From assembly GCF_003096675.1 (NCBI RefSeq), contig NZ_QEKW01000016.1, forward strand, positions 1 to 64,000: DNA of 64,000 nt, given 5' to 3'. The position numbers and the translations under genes were made by a program. Below are positions 1-11,484 of this stretch, piece after piece (position 1 is the first letter of the stretch; the number at the start of each line of letters is the position of its first letter). This stretch comes from Actinomycetospora cinnamomea. Its GTDB lineage: Bacteria > Actinomycetota > Actinomycetes > Mycobacteriales > Pseudonocardiaceae. The notes under the pieces are model-generated. The model had not been told where the DNA came from. It saw only the letters and a list, made by a program, of their open reading frames with translations, and made no database searches.

Positions 1-78
1 GAACCCGGAAGCTAAGCCCTCCAGCGCCGATGGTACTGCGACCGACAGGTCGTGGGAGAGTAGGACACCGCCGGAACA
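1..78 (+). rRNA. rrf: 5S ribosomal RNA, 3' part only
   Basis: The first bases match the 3' two thirds of an actinobacterial 5S rRNA: the conserved GAACCCGGAAGCTAAGCCC block, then the GATGGTACTGCGACC and GTGGGAGAGTAGG blocks, ending near ACCGCCGGA. The 5' part lies before the window, so this is the end of an rRNA operon. The exact 3' end is uncertain by a few bases. Confidence 0.93.
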
Positions 79-113
79 CCCGACCACCCCCACACATTCA
101 TGCAGGACCCACG

Positions 114-154
114 ACACAGGAGAGCGGGACACCCGCTCTCCTGTGTTGTGTTTT
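114..154 (+). terminator. Intrinsic terminator of the rRNA operon
   Basis: A perfect 15-bp stem (ACACAGGAGAGCGGG at 114-128 pairs with 132-146) with a 3-nt loop is followed by TGTGTTTT. This is a classical strong terminator about 36 bases after the 5S gene. The rest of 155-385 holds no convincing gene and is presumably leader and promoter for ssb. Confidence 0.9.
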
Positions 155-385
155 CAGCCGGCGGCAGGAGTGCGCCGTCCCGACAGCTCGAACCCGCACG
201 GCCGGATGGGTAGGCCCCTGATCCGATCGGCCGAAGACCCGCGCTCACCGTGACGCCGGCCCGTCCACACCCCTCGCGTCCGTCCCCAGGAGGACGCTCG
301 AGGCTCCCGTTCCGCACACCCGCCGCCCGATGCTGCTCGGAGCCCGCCGGGGAGTCGCCCCGGCGGCGGACGAGCGGAGGACGAC

Positions 386-1006
386 GTGAACGAGACGATC
401 GTGACGGTGACCGGCAACGTCGCCGGCGACGTGATCGCCCGCCGGGTGGGGGGCAACGAGGAGCACCTGCTGGTGACGTTCCGCGTCGCGAGCTCCGAGC
501 GGCGGTGGGACAAGGCCGCGGAGTCGTGGATCGACGGCGACCGCTTCACGGCATCGGTGAACTGCTGGCGTCGCCTCGCCGAGGGCGCGCGGGACTCGCT
601 CGTGAAGGGCGACCCGGTGGTGGTGACCGGCCGGCTGTCGGTGCGCGAGTACGAGGTCGAGGGCGTGCGGCGCTACATGACCGAGATCGCGGCGACGGCG
701 GTCGGACCCGACCTCTCGCGGTGCACCGCGCAGGTCCGGCGGCGCCGCGGAGCGGGCGCGGAAGCGGGCGAGACCGCCGCGACGGCGGACACCGCCGGGA
801 ACGGCACCGCGGATGTGGCGCACCTGCCCGTCGAGTCCGGTCCGGTGCGGCCCCAGGCGGACGGCGAGCTCGCCCGCGCGGCCCGGCCGCTCGTCCCGAC
901 CGGCCCCGACGCCGACGCCCCGCTCGAGGAGCCGACGGGCGCCGCGACCACCCGCACCGACGCGGGCGAACCCCGCCGCGGCGAGCCCGTCCGCGCGAGC
1001 GCCTGA
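386..1006 (+). CDS. ssb: Single-stranded DNA-binding protein (SSB paralogue)
   Basis: 206 aa. The first ~105 residues form an OB-fold SSB domain beginning NETIVTVTGNVAGD, with the RVASSERRWD and YEVEGVRRYMTEI segments typical of actinobacterial SSBs. The GTG at 386 follows GGAGGACGAC. The C-terminal half is low-complexity and ends VRASA, without the acidic D-D-x-I-P-F tip through which canonical SSBs recruit repair and replication proteins. This suggests an accessory SSB rather than the replication SSB. Its place directly before ettA matches Rv2478c of M. tuberculosis. Overlap with ettA is excluded: the gap is 50 bases. Confidence 0.88.
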   Translation: MNETIVTVTGNVAGDVIARRVGGNEEHLLVTFRVASSERRWDKAAESWIDGDRFTASVNCWRRLAEGARDSLVKGDPVVVTGRLSVREYEVEGVRRYMTEIAATAVGPDLSRCTAQVRRRRGAGAEAGETAATADTAGNGTADVAHLPVESGPVRPQADGELARAARPLVPTGPDADAPLEEPTGAATTRTDAGEPRRGEPVRASA

Positions 1007-1056
1007 CCCGCCCCGGGGCCGGTGGACGCCGAATCGTGGCAACTACCATCGTGGGC

Positions 1057-2733
<1,677 letters not shown>

Positions 2734-2745
2734 GGACCCGGCGAG

Positions 2746-5313
2746 GTGGAGGTGCCGGCACGGCAGGCCGCCGCCCACGGCCTCACCGCGAGCGCGATCC
2801 TGCAGGTCGCCGAGGGCCTGCGGTGGTCGGACCCGCAGCTGAGCGTCGCGCTGGCCGAGCACGTCGCCCGGGCGGCCGGCGACGACCCCCGTGCCCGGTC
2901 CGCCGCCGAGCGCTCCGCGGTGCTGGCCCTGGGCCGGCTCGACCGGCCGGCTGAGGTGGTCGTGCGGGCGTTGCCGCACCTCCTTGAGGCCGAGCGCGCC
3001 GGTCGTACCGCCGACGCGGCGGCCCTGAGGTGCGAGATCGCGCTCGCCGCCGCGCACCACGGCGACGCGGATGCTGCCGAGACGCTGCTGGAGCCGCTCG
3101 CCGGAGGCCGGTCGCTGCCGGTGGCGGTGCGGGCGGACGCCCTCGTGGCGTGGGCGGCAGCCCGGGCCGGTCGCGGGGACGTGCCGGGGGTGGACGCAGC
3201 GGCCCGGCGAATGGGAGAGCTCCCCGGGGACGGGGAGGCGGCCGACGGTGCCCGTCGCGTCGCGGTCGAGCGCTCCCGAGCACGCGCTCGCCGGCTGGCC
3301 GGCGACGTCTCGGCTGCCGCCGCGGTGCTGCTGGGGGTGGGCCCGGTCCCGACGGCGGGCGACGGCGGCCGGCAGGCCGCGCTGCTCGGTGCCGACGCGG
3401 TGGAGGTGCTGGGCGAACTGGGGCGGGTGGGGGAGGCCCGGGAGGTCGGGGATCCGCTGCTGGCGACCCCGCCCGGTCCGACCACCGCGGCCGCCCTCGG
3501 CCGCGTGCGCTGCGCCCTCGCCCGCGTGGTCCACCTGCCCGCGGGTGACCTCGACACCGCAGAACGACTGGCTCGCGAGGCGGAGGACGACCTCGCCCGC
3601 CGCGATCAGCCCGCCGAGCTGGCCGAGGCGTTCGAGGTGCTGGCCGCGGTCGCCGAGCGTCGTGGCGACGCCGCCGACGTGCTCCGGCAGCTCCGACGCG
3701 CCCACGAGCTCGCGACATCGGCGCGCGAGGAGGTGACGCGGGCGCGCGTGGCGCTCGCCGCCGCCCTGGCGCGGGAGGAGGACCGCCTTCCCGGTGCCGT
3801 GCCGCCGCGTGACGAGGTGACCGAGGAGTCGGCGCGGCGGTGGGCTGGTGTCACCCCCGCCGCGCTCGGGGAGCCACCCACCGGGCACGCGGTGGTCGGG
3901 CACGCGGTGGTCGGGCAGGCGGTGGTCGGGCAGGCGGTGGTCGGGCAGGCGGTGGTCGGGCACGCGGTGGTCGGGGACGCGGTGGTCGGGGACGCGGTGC
4001 GTGGGGTGTCGGGCAGCCAGGTGTCGGGGGCCGCCGGGGTCGGCGCCGGGCAGGCGGCGCTCGGGGAAGCCCTGCTCGCCGCGCCCGTGCCCGACGAGCT
4101 CGCACTCCACGAGCCGGCGCCCGGCGCCCCGGGATCGGGGCTCGGGACCTCGACGCACGCCGAGCCTGAGCCGTCGGAGGCTCGGGGGCCGGAGTCGACA
4201 CCCGGCGCGTCGGTCGGGGCCACCGCGGAGCGGGCGGACGCCGGCGGGCCCGCGATCCCCGACAGCGGTGCGCCCGGTGCAGCCCCGCCGTCGGCCGAGG
4301 CGCGGGCCGGGCTGTCGCTGTGGGAGGAGCTCGAGCGCGCCTCGGACGGGGACACGGCCATGGCGGCCAGCATCGGACAGGAGCTCGCGCGGGAGTCCGC
4401 GACGTCGTCGCGCGCGGTCGGGGAGGAGCCCGTGCCGGCGCGCGAGGCGGGCCGGCGCCGGCGGCGCGCGCGCTACCGGGACGACGCCGAGCCGGACGAG
4501 CTGCTCGCCGCCGCCCTCGCGGCCCGCGCGGGCGAAGGCCTCGATCCGCTCTCCCCACCGTCCGCCACCGACGCCCCGCGCCCGGGCAGCGCCGCACCGC
4601 AGGCTCCGGACAGCACCTCGGGGCCCGTGTCGGACCGTGAGGACCCGACGGATGATGCCGTCGCCCACGAGCGCGACCTGGGCGACGACCCGGGGGGCCG
4701 GGGGGCGGTCCCGGCACCGCCGGCGATCGACCTCGGCGCGGCGTCCCGCAGCCGGCGGCTCGCCCGCGCGCGAGCACGCTGGGAGGTGCCCGAGTCGCTG
4801 CTGCCGCGGCGCGGGGAGGACCGCCTCCCGGTCGGAGACGACTCCTCGTCGCCGCCCGGCGGGAGCAACGGGCTCGTGAACGGTCACGACGCGCGCCGCG
4901 AGGACACACGGGGCGCCGGCGACCGGCGGCCTCCGGGGGACGAGCCCGACCCCGCGACGGGTGTCGTCCCGCCGGCCCGGGATCGTGGCCCGGGCGGGAC
5001 GGACGACGAGTACGCCCGGGAGCTGGCGCTGACGCTGGTCGACCTGCTGGCCGAGTACCAGAATCCCGCCGTCCCGCTCGGCGGGCCCGGGAGCCCGCAC
5101 GGTGAGGCCATCGGCTCGGCCGCCCGTCCGACCACCAACGGGACGGCACCCCGCGACCGGCCCGCGGGCGGCGACCGCTCCGGAGTCCCGCCGCTCCGGC
5201 GCTCCGACGAGGCGGGTCCACGCCTGGCCGACCTGCTCGCCGACGCGATGGACGTCTACCACCGGTCGGGGTCCGGGCATGCGGCCGCCGACGACCGGCG
5301 GGCACGGAGATGA
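2746..5313 (+). CDS. Large Ala-rich protein with helical N-terminus and VVGHA/VVGQA repeat, function unknown
   Basis: 855 aa from a GTG 12 bases after ettA, so probably co-transcribed. Residues ~1-345 are a continuous run of short Ala/Arg/Leu helices resembling a TPR-like solenoid. A tandem (VVGHA/VVGQA/VVGDA) array follows at ~380-415, then a long Pro/Gly/acidic, probably disordered region with short conserved-looking blocks (LSLWEELERASDG, RYRDDAEPDELLAAAL, EYARELALTLVDLLAEYQNP, RLADLLADAMDVYHR). No signal peptide or membrane helix is visible. It sits between ettA and gdh, where mycobacteria have nothing, so it is lineage-specific. Function not recognised; a scaffold role is only a guess. 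Confidence 0.7.
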   Translation: MEVPARQAAAHGLTASAILQVAEGLRWSDPQLSVALAEHVARAAGDDPRARSAAERSAVLALGRLDRPAEVVVRALPHLLEAERAGRTADAAALRCEIALAAAHHGDADAAETLLEPLAGGRSLPVAVRADALVAWAAARAGRGDVPGVDAAARRMGELPGDGEAADGARRVAVERSRARARRLAGDVSAAAAVLLGVGPVPTAGDGGRQAALLGADAVEVLGELGRVGEAREVGDPLLATPPGPTTAAALGRVRCALARVVHLPAGDLDTAERLAREAEDDLARRDQPAELAEAFEVLAAVAERRGDAADVLRQLRRAHELATSAREEVTRARVALAAALAREEDRLPGAVPPRDEVTEESARRWAGVTPAALGEPPTGHAVVGHAVVGQAVVGQAVVGQAVVGHAVVGDAVVGDAVRGVSGSQVSGAAGVGAGQAALGEALLAAPVPDELALHEPAPGAPGSGLGTSTHAEPEPSEARGPESTPGASVGATAERADAGGPAIPDSGAPGAAPPSAEARAGLSLWEELERASDGDTAMAASIGQELARESATSSRAVGEEPVPAREAGRRRRRARYRDDAEPDELLAAALAARAGEGLDPLSPPSATDAPRPGSAAPQAPDSTSGPVSDREDPTDDAVAHERDLGDDPGGRGAVPAPPAIDLGAASRSRRLARARARWEVPESLLPRRGEDRLPVGDDSSSPPGGSNGLVNGHDARREDTRGAGDRRPPGDEPDPATGVVPPARDRGPGGTDDEYARELALTLVDLLAEYQNPAVPLGGPGSPHGEAIGSAARPTTNGTAPRDRPAGGDRSGVPPLRRSDEAGPRLADLLADAMDVYHRSGSGHAAADDRRARR
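3883..3997 (+). repeat. 15-bp coding tandem repeat (about 7.5 units)
   Basis: Unit GGGCACGCGGTGGTC with variants CAG or GAC in place of CAC, repeated in frame from 3883 and decaying after 3987. It encodes the pentapeptide VVG(H/Q/D)A. Near-identity at the DNA level implies recent slippage and likely copy-number variation between strains. Confidence 0.9.
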
Positions 5314-5448
5314 GGGACACGTCAAGCCTTCCTCAAGCACGATGGTGCCCGCGGACGGCGTCGTTAGGGTGGCCCGCGTGAACGCGCGGCCGCGTCCGGA
5401 CGACCCCTCGACCCGACGGCCCCGACCCACGACCGGCGGTGGCGCCCG

Positions 5449-8400
5449 ATGACCACGACCACGAGCAGGGACGTCGCGACGCCGGAGACGGCGGACGGCT
5501 GGCCGGCCGAGCGGGGGGCCCTGCGGGCCGTCGCGGCCACGCAGGACCCGCCCGACTCGACGCTGGGCGAGCTCGCGGTCACCTACTTCGCCCGGGTGCC
5601 AGACACCGAGCTCGTCGCCGACCCCGCCGATGCCCTGGCCACGGTGCGGGCGCACCGCAGCCTGGCGCGGCTGCGGGTGCCGGGGAAGCCGGTCACCGCG
5701 GTCCTCGACACCCCGGGCGCGGCGGGCCGCATCTCGGTGCTCGTCGTCACCGACGACATGCCGTTCCTCATCGACTCGGTGCTCGCCGAGCTCGACCGGA
5801 CGGGCGCGAGCGTGCACCGCGTGGTGCACCCGGTGATCGTGGTGCGCCGCGACGTCCGTGGCGAGCTGCTCGACATCCTGCCGCTCGCCGACCCCGCGGC
5901 GCCCCCGCCGGGCACCGTCGCCGAGTCGTGGATGAACATCGAGCTCGGCGACCTGCCCGGCTCCGATCCGGCCCGGGACCTCGCCGCCGACCTGCACGCG
6001 CGCCTGTCGGGCGTCCTCGTCGACGTGCGCGAGGTCGTCGAGGACGGCGACCGCATGGTGTCCACCGCGCGGGCCCTCGCCGACGAGCTCGCCGCCGCCG
6101 GCGGCAGCGACGACACGGCGGAGACCGCCGACACCGTGGCGCTGCTGCGGTGGTTCGCCCAAGGCAACCTGATCATGCTGGGCTACCGGCGGCAGGAGGT
6201 CGTCGACACCCCGGAGGGCCCGGCGCTGCGCGGCGTGCTGGCCACCGGGCTGGGCGTGCTGCGCCGCGACAGCCTCGTCGCCCGCACGCTGACCGCGAGC
6301 CCCGACAGCGTCACCCCGGCCGGCGTGGCCGGCGACGAGGGACCGCGCCGGCTGCTCGTGCTCACGCGCGCCAGCGCGCGCTCGACGGTGCACCGCCCCG
6401 AGCACCCGCTCTACGTCGGCGTGAGCATCCACGACGCCGACGGGCGGCTCGTCGGCGAGCACCGGTTCCTCGGCATCCTCACCGTCGCCGCCCGGCACGC
6501 CGACGTGCTCGGCATCCCGGTGGTGTCGCGGCGGGTGCAGGAGGTGGTGGCCGAGGCCGGCCTGCCCGTCGACTCGTGGTCGGGGCAGCGCCTGCTCGAG
6601 GTGCTCCAGACCTACCCCCGCGCGGAGCTGCTGTGCACCGACCGCGCGTCGCTCGAGGCGACCGCCACGGGCGTGCTCGACCTCGCCGAGCGACGGCGGG
6701 TCCGGCTGTTCCTGCGCCGCGACCCGTTCGGCCGTTACTTCTCCTGCATGATCTACCTGCCGCGCGACCGGTACACCACCGCGACCCGCACGCGCATGCA
6801 GGACGTCCTGATGCGCGATCTGCGCGGCACCGACCTCGAGCACACCGCGCGCGTGACCGAGGACCAGCTCGCGCTGCTGCACGTCACGGTGCACACGGGG
6901 CGCGAGGAGCCGGTGACGCCCGACCTGGACGCGCTGACCCGTGACCTGGCCGAGGCGGCGCGCACCTGGTCGGACCGCCTGCGCGAGCGCGCGACGGGGG
7001 AGGAGCGCGCGGTCCTCGCCGCGATCGGCGAGCCGTTCGGCGAGGCCTACAAGGAGGACTTCCCGCCCGAGCGCGGCCTGGCCGACCTGCGGGTCCTCGA
7101 CGGCCTGACCCCGGCCGGGAGCGAGGGCGAGGGTCGCGACACCGCCGTGCGGCTCTACCACCCGAGCAACCCGGACGCGGGGGACCGGCGGCTCAAGCTC
7201 TACCTCGCCGGGCGTCGGGCGACGCTGTCGTCGGTGCTGCCGGCGTTGCAGTCGCTCGGTGTCGTGGTGGTCGACGAGCGGCCCTACGAGGTCACACGCA
7301 GCGACGGCGTCACGTGCTGGATCAACGACTTCGGCCTGCGCCTCGGCGATACCGAGACCGTGCGGCCGGGCACCGAGCACGACCTCACCGAGCGGTTCGC
7401 CGAGGCGTTCGACGCGGTGTGGAGCGGGCACGTCGGCGCCGACGGGTTCAACGCGCTGGTCCTGCGCGCGGGCCTGTCGTGGCGCCAGGCGGCGGTGCTG
7501 CGCGCGTTCTCCCGCTACCTGCGCCAGGTCGGCAGCGCCTACGGCCAGAGCTACATCACCGACGTCGTCGGCGCCCACCGTGACGTCGCGGTGGGCCTGG
7601 TCGAGCTGTTCGAGGCCCGCTTCGATCCCGCGCTCGGCGAGGACGACCGCGCGCACCTCGTCGCGGAGATCGACGAGCGGGTGACGGCGGCGATCGCCGA
7701 GGTCACCAACCTCGACGCCGACCGCATCCTGCGGGCGCTGCTCGGCGTCGTGCGCGCGACGCTGCGCACCAACCACTTCCGCCGCGACGCGGCCGGGGCG
7801 CCGCGCGCGTTCCTGTCGCTCAAGCTCGACCCGGCGCAGGTGCCGGGGGTGCCCGAGCCGGTGCCGGCCATCGAGACCTTCGTGCACTCCAACCGGGTCG
7901 AGGGCGTGCACCTGCGCTTCGGGCCCATCGCGCGCGGGGGGCTGCGGTGGTCGGACCGCCTGCAGGACTACCGCACCGAGATCCTGGGGCTGGTCAAGGC
8001 GCAGGCCGTGAAGAACGCGGTGATCGTGCCGGTGGGGGCCAAGGGCGGTTTCGTCGTGAAGCGTCCGCCCGCTCCCACGGGCGACGCGGCGCACGACCGG
8101 GAGGCGACCCGGGCCGAGGGCGTCGCCTGCTACCGCATGTTCATCTCCGGCATGCTCGACCTCGTCGACGACCGGGCCGGTCACGCGGCGAACTCGGCGA
8201 TCCGCACCCCGTCCGACGTGGTGCGCTACGACGGCGACGACCCCTACCTGGTGGTGGCGGCCGACAAGGGCACCGCGACGTTCTCCGACCTCGCCAACGC
8301 CGTCGCCGCCGACTACGGGTTCTGGTTGGGTGACGCGTTCGCCTCGGGCGGCTCGGTGGGCTACGACCACAAGGCCATGGCCATCACGGCGCGCGGCGCG

Positions 8401-10398
8401 TGGGAGAGCGTGCGACGCCACTTCCGCGAGCTCGGGCGCGACGTGGCCACCGACGAGATCACCGTCGTCGGGGTCGGCGACATGTCCGGCGACGTCTTCG
8501 GCAACGGCATGCTCCTCTCGGAGCACCTGAAGATCATCGCCGCGTTCGACCACCGCCACGTCTTCCTCGACCCCGATCCCGACCCGGCGACGTCGTACGC
8601 CGAGCGGCGCCGGCTCTTCGGGCTGGCACGCTCGTCATGGGCCGACTACGACGAGTCGCTGATCAGCGCCGGTGGCGGGGTGTTCCCCCGCACGATGAAG
8701 TCGATCCCGGTGTCGCCCCGCGCGGCGGAGGTGCTCGGCGTCGAGCCCGGCGACCTCGACCCGCCGACGCTGATCCGCGCCGTGCTGCGCGCGCCGGCAG
8801 ACCTGTTCTGGAACGGCGGTATCGGCACCTACGTCAAGGCGTCCACCGAGACCCACGCCGATGTCGGCGACAAGGGCAACGACGCGGTGCGCGTCGACGC
8901 CGACGAGCTGCGCGTGGGGGTGGTCGGCGAGGGCGGCAACCTCGGGCTGACCCAGCGGGGGCGCATCGAGTACGCGCGCCACGGCGGCAAGGTCAACACC
9001 GACGCGGTCGACAACAGCGCGGGCGTCGACTGCTCCGACCACGAGGTCAACATCAAGATCCTGCTCGACTCGCTGGTCGAGCGCGGCGAGCTCGACCCGG
9101 CCGAGCGGGACCAGCAGATCGCCGCGACCACCGAGGACGTCGCCGCGCTCGTGCTCGCCGACAACGTCTCCCAGAACGAGGTGCTGGGCGTCTCGCGGGC
9201 CCACGCGACCGGGATGCTGCACGTGCACCGGGACCTGGTCGCCGACCTCGCGGCGCGGGGCCGGCTGGACCGCGAGCTCGACGTGCTGCCCGACGAGGAG
9301 GGCTTCGCGGCCCGGGCCGCCGACGACGAGGGCCTGTCCAGCCCGGAGCTGTGCACCCTTCTGGCGCACGTCAAGCTCGACCTCACCGACGCCCTGGCCG
9401 CCTCGGAGCTGCCCGACCTCGAGGTGTTCGCGCGCCGGCTGCCGGCGTACTTCCCGCCGGTGCTCGCCGAGAGCTACCCCGACGCCGTGGCCGCGCACCC
9501 GCTGCGACGGCAGATCGTCACCACGATGCTGGCGAACAGGGTGGTCGACGGGGGCGGGCTGACCTTCGTCCACCGGCTCGTGCAGGAGGTCGCGGCGTCG
9601 CCGGCCGACGCCGTGCGCGCCTACCACGTCGCGACCGCGGTGTTCGGCCTCGACGAGCTGGCCGACGATCTCGCGGCCGCCGACCAGGTGCTGCCGACCT
9701 ACGTCTCCGACCGCATCACGCTGGCGGCGCGGCGCCAGCTCGACCGCGCGGCGCGCTGGTTCCTCACCAAGCGCCCGCAGCCGCTGGCGGTGGGCGCGGA
9801 GATCGCCCGCTTCGGGCCGTGGCTCGCCAAGCTCGCCCCGCAGGTGCCCGACCTGCTGCGCGGCGGCGAGGCCGACGGGCTCTTCCGTCGCACGCAGGAC
9901 TTCGTGATCGCGGGCGCGCCGGTCGACCTGGCGCGGCGCGCGATCGGCGGGCTGTACGGGTTCGGGCTGCTCGACGTCGTCGAGATCGCCGAGATCGCCG
10001 AGCGCGAGCAGGGCGGCGTGCACGTCCACGACGGCGAGGTCACCGACGACGAGGTGCTCGCGGTCGCCGAGCTGTACTACGCGCTCTCCGAGCACCTCGG
10101 GCTCGACGCGCTGCTCACCGCCGTGGCGGGGCTGGACCGCACCGACCGCTGGTACGCGCTGGCGCGGCTCTCGCTGCGCGACGAGCTGTACGCGTCCCTG
10201 CGCGCGATCACCCTCGACGTCCTGGCCGACACCGGACCGGAGGAGTCGGTGGACGAGAAGATCGAGCACTGGGAGCAAGCGAACGCGTCGCGGCTGATCC
10301 GGGCGCGCACGGCGCTGGCCGAGATCGCGCAGGAGCGTCGCGACGACCTGGCGACGGTGTCGGTCGCCGCGCGCCAGCTGCGCAGCATGGTCCGCTGA
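5449..10398 (+). CDS. gdh: NAD-specific glutamate dehydrogenase, large (180-kDa) class
   Basis: 1649 aa, the size of the L_180 class (Rv2476c). It catalyses oxidative deamination of glutamate to 2-oxoglutarate with NAD+. N-terminal ACT-like regulatory segments occupy roughly the first 700 residues, and the catalytic core follows, with the family block RGGLRWSDRLQDYRTEILGL, the KNAVIVPVGAKGGFVVK segment, and the nucleotide-binding region VVGEGGNLGLTQRGRIEYA with VDNSAGVDCSDHEVNIKI. ATG at 5449 is the first start after the regulatory gap at 5314-5448. In mycobacteria this enzyme is controlled by the GarA/PknG pathway; nothing here tests that. Confidence 0.95.
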   Translation: MTTTTSRDVATPETADGWPAERGALRAVAATQDPPDSTLGELAVTYFARVPDTELVADPADALATVRAHRSLARLRVPGKPVTAVLDTPGAAGRISVLVVTDDMPFLIDSVLAELDRTGASVHRVVHPVIVVRRDVRGELLDILPLADPAAPPPGTVAESWMNIELGDLPGSDPARDLAADLHARLSGVLVDVREVVEDGDRMVSTARALADELAAAGGSDDTAETADTVALLRWFAQGNLIMLGYRRQEVVDTPEGPALRGVLATGLGVLRRDSLVARTLTASPDSVTPAGVAGDEGPRRLLVLTRASARSTVHRPEHPLYVGVSIHDADGRLVGEHRFLGILTVAARHADVLGIPVVSRRVQEVVAEAGLPVDSWSGQRLLEVLQTYPRAELLCTDRASLEATATGVLDLAERRRVRLFLRRDPFGRYFSCMIYLPRDRYTTATRTRMQDVLMRDLRGTDLEHTARVTEDQLALLHVTVHTGREEPVTPDLDALTRDLAEAARTWSDRLRERATGEERAVLAAIGEPFGEAYKEDFPPERGLADLRVLDGLTPAGSEGEGRDTAVRLYHPSNPDAGDRRLKLYLAGRRATLSSVLPALQSLGVVVVDERPYEVTRSDGVTCWINDFGLRLGDTETVRPGTEHDLTERFAEAFDAVWSGHVGADGFNALVLRAGLSWRQAAVLRAFSRYLRQVGSAYGQSYITDVVGAHRDVAVGLVELFEARFDPALGEDDRAHLVAEIDERVTAAIAEVTNLDADRILRALLGVVRATLRTNHFRRDAAGAPRAFLSLKLDPAQVPGVPEPVPAIETFVHSNRVEGVHLRFGPIARGGLRWSDRLQDYRTEILGLVKAQAVKNAVIVPVGAKGGFVVKRPPAPTGDAAHDREATRAEGVACYRMFISGMLDLVDDRAGHAANSAIRTPSDVVRYDGDDPYLVVAADKGTATFSDLANAVAADYGFWLGDAFASGGSVGYDHKAMAITARGAWESVRRHFRELGRDVATDEITVVGVGDMSGDVFGNGMLLSEHLKIIAAFDHRHVFLDPDPDPATSYAERRRLFGLARSSWADYDESLISAGGGVFPRTMKSIPVSPRAAEVLGVEPGDLDPPTLIRAVLRAPADLFWNGGIGTYVKASTETHADVGDKGNDAVRVDADELRVGVVGEGGNLGLTQRGRIEYARHGGKVNTDAVDNSAGVDCSDHEVNIKILLDSLVERGELDPAERDQQIAATTEDVAALVLADNVSQNEVLGVSRAHATGMLHVHRDLVADLAARGRLDRELDVLPDEEGFAARAADDEGLSSPELCTLLAHVKLDLTDALAASELPDLEVFARRLPAYFPPVLAESYPDAVAAHPLRRQIVTTMLANRVVDGGGLTFVHRLVQEVAASPADAVRAYHVATAVFGLDELADDLAAADQVLPTYVSDRITLAARRQLDRAARWFLTKRPQPLAVGAEIARFGPWLAKLAPQVPDLLRGGEADGLFRRTQDFVIAGAPVDLARRAIGGLYGFGLLDVVEIAEIAEREQGGVHVHDGEVTDDEVLAVAELYYALSEHLGLDALLTAVAGLDRTDRWYALARLSLRDELYASLRAITLDVLADTGPEESVDEKIEHWEQANASRLIRARTALAEIAQERRDDLATVSVAARQLRSMVR

Positions 10399-10420
10399 CG
10401 AACCGGGAGAGAGCAGCCGC

Positions 10421-10903
10421 GTGGCCCCCTACGTCACCGACGTCACCGTCCGCTGGTCGGACCAGGACGCCTACGGGCACGTCAACCATGCCCGCGTGGT
10501 GACGCTGCTCGAGGACGCCCGCACCGGCCTGCTGTTCGACGCGGCCACCCGGGCGGGCGTCGCCGCGTTCGAGGCCGGCCTGCTCGTCGCGACCCTCGAC
10601 GTCGCCTTCCGCCGCCCGATCCCGTGGACGCCCGCGGGGGTCCGGGTCGTGATGACGGCCGAGGACGTCCGGGCCGCGTCGTTCCGCGTCGCCTACCGGT
10701 TGCTGCTTCCCGACGGCGACGGCGGCTGGGACGAGCGCAGACCCGCCGCGACCGCCGGCACGCAGCTGGTGCCCTACGACCTGGCCACCGCCCGGCCCCG
10801 CCGCCTCACCGCCGAGGAGCGGGCGTTCCTGGCGGAGTACACCGCCGACGACGCATCAGCAGGACCCGCCGAGGGGCCGGGCTCGACCGTGGACCCCGCG
10901 TGA
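10421..10903 (+). CDS. Acyl-CoA thioesterase, hotdog fold (4HBT family)
   Basis: 160 aa. The N-terminus VTDVTVRWSDQDAYGHVNHARVVTLLEDAR carries the 4-hydroxybenzoyl-CoA-thioesterase signature, with the catalytic Asp in the DQDAYGHVNH loop. The GTG at 10421 is preceded by GGGAGAGAG. It lies 22 bases after gdh and overlaps the next gene at GTGA, so gdh, this gene and the next are probably one operon. Syntenic with Rv2475c. Natural substrate unknown; fatty acyl-CoA is likely. Confidence 0.85.
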   Translation: MAPYVTDVTVRWSDQDAYGHVNHARVVTLLEDARTGLLFDAATRAGVAAFEAGLLVATLDVAFRRPIPWTPAGVRVVMTAEDVRAASFRVAYRLLLPDGDGGWDERRPAATAGTQLVPYDLATARPRRLTAEERAFLAEYTADDASAGPAEGPGSTVDPA

Positions 10904-11484
10904 CGCTGGCGGTCCCCGGCGCGGCGGACCGGGCCGCGCTCGCCGACGTCGTCGGTCGCGTGGTGCGTCTCGACGCCGCGGCGGTGGTCCGGCTGCGTGA
11001 CCGCGGCGGACGGGTGGTGCTGTGGGCGGGCACGCCGTTCGACGTGCTCGTCACCGCGGCGGCGCCGGGGTCGGTGATGCCCGCCGACGTCACGGTGCCC
11101 GGCTCGGACCTGCTCGCCGCGCTCGGCGTGGTGGACGCCCCGGAGGTCGACCCCGGCACCGCGGTCGACGACCGCTGGCGCGGCGACCTGCCGGGCGAGG
11201 GCCCGTGGCGCGCGGTGGGGGCGATCCCGGCGGGCGAGGTCGACGCCGTGGTCGGGCGCACGGGTCCGGCGGCGCTCGACGAGACGGCCTGGGAGGCCGG
11301 CGGGGTCCGGGTGCCGGCCCGTTGCCTGGTGGCCGTCGCGGGGATGGGGTGGCCGGAGCAGGCCGGCGCGCTGCCCGTGGCACTCGCCGACGACGGGTCG
11401 TGGCTGCGCCTCGAGGCCGGCCCGGCATCCGTCCACGCGGCGATCGTGCGCCGCCGCCGGCCTCGGCTGGCGCTGCTCACGTGA
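10900..11484 (+). CDS. Conserved actinobacterial protein, Rv2474c-like, function unknown
   Basis: 194 aa starting at a GTG that overlaps the thioesterase stop (GTGA). It is rich in Ala, Val and Asp, with no signal or membrane segments. The first half (AALADVVGRVVRLDAAAVVRLRDRGGRVVLWAGTPF reads as alternating strands) suggests a small beta-rich domain, and the C-terminus ends in a basic RRRRPRLALLT. The position after the thioesterase matches Rv2474c. No function is assigned. The TGA stop lies inside the palindrome at 11481-11520. Confidence 0.75.
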   Translation: MTLAVPGAADRAALADVVGRVVRLDAAAVVRLRDRGGRVVLWAGTPFDVLVTAAAPGSVMPADVTVPGSDLLAALGVVDAPEVDPGTAVDDRWRGDLPGEGPWRAVGAIPAGEVDAVVGRTGPAALDETAWEAGGVRVPARCLVAVAGMGWPEQAGALPVALADDGSWLRLEAGPASVHAAIVRRRRPRLALLT

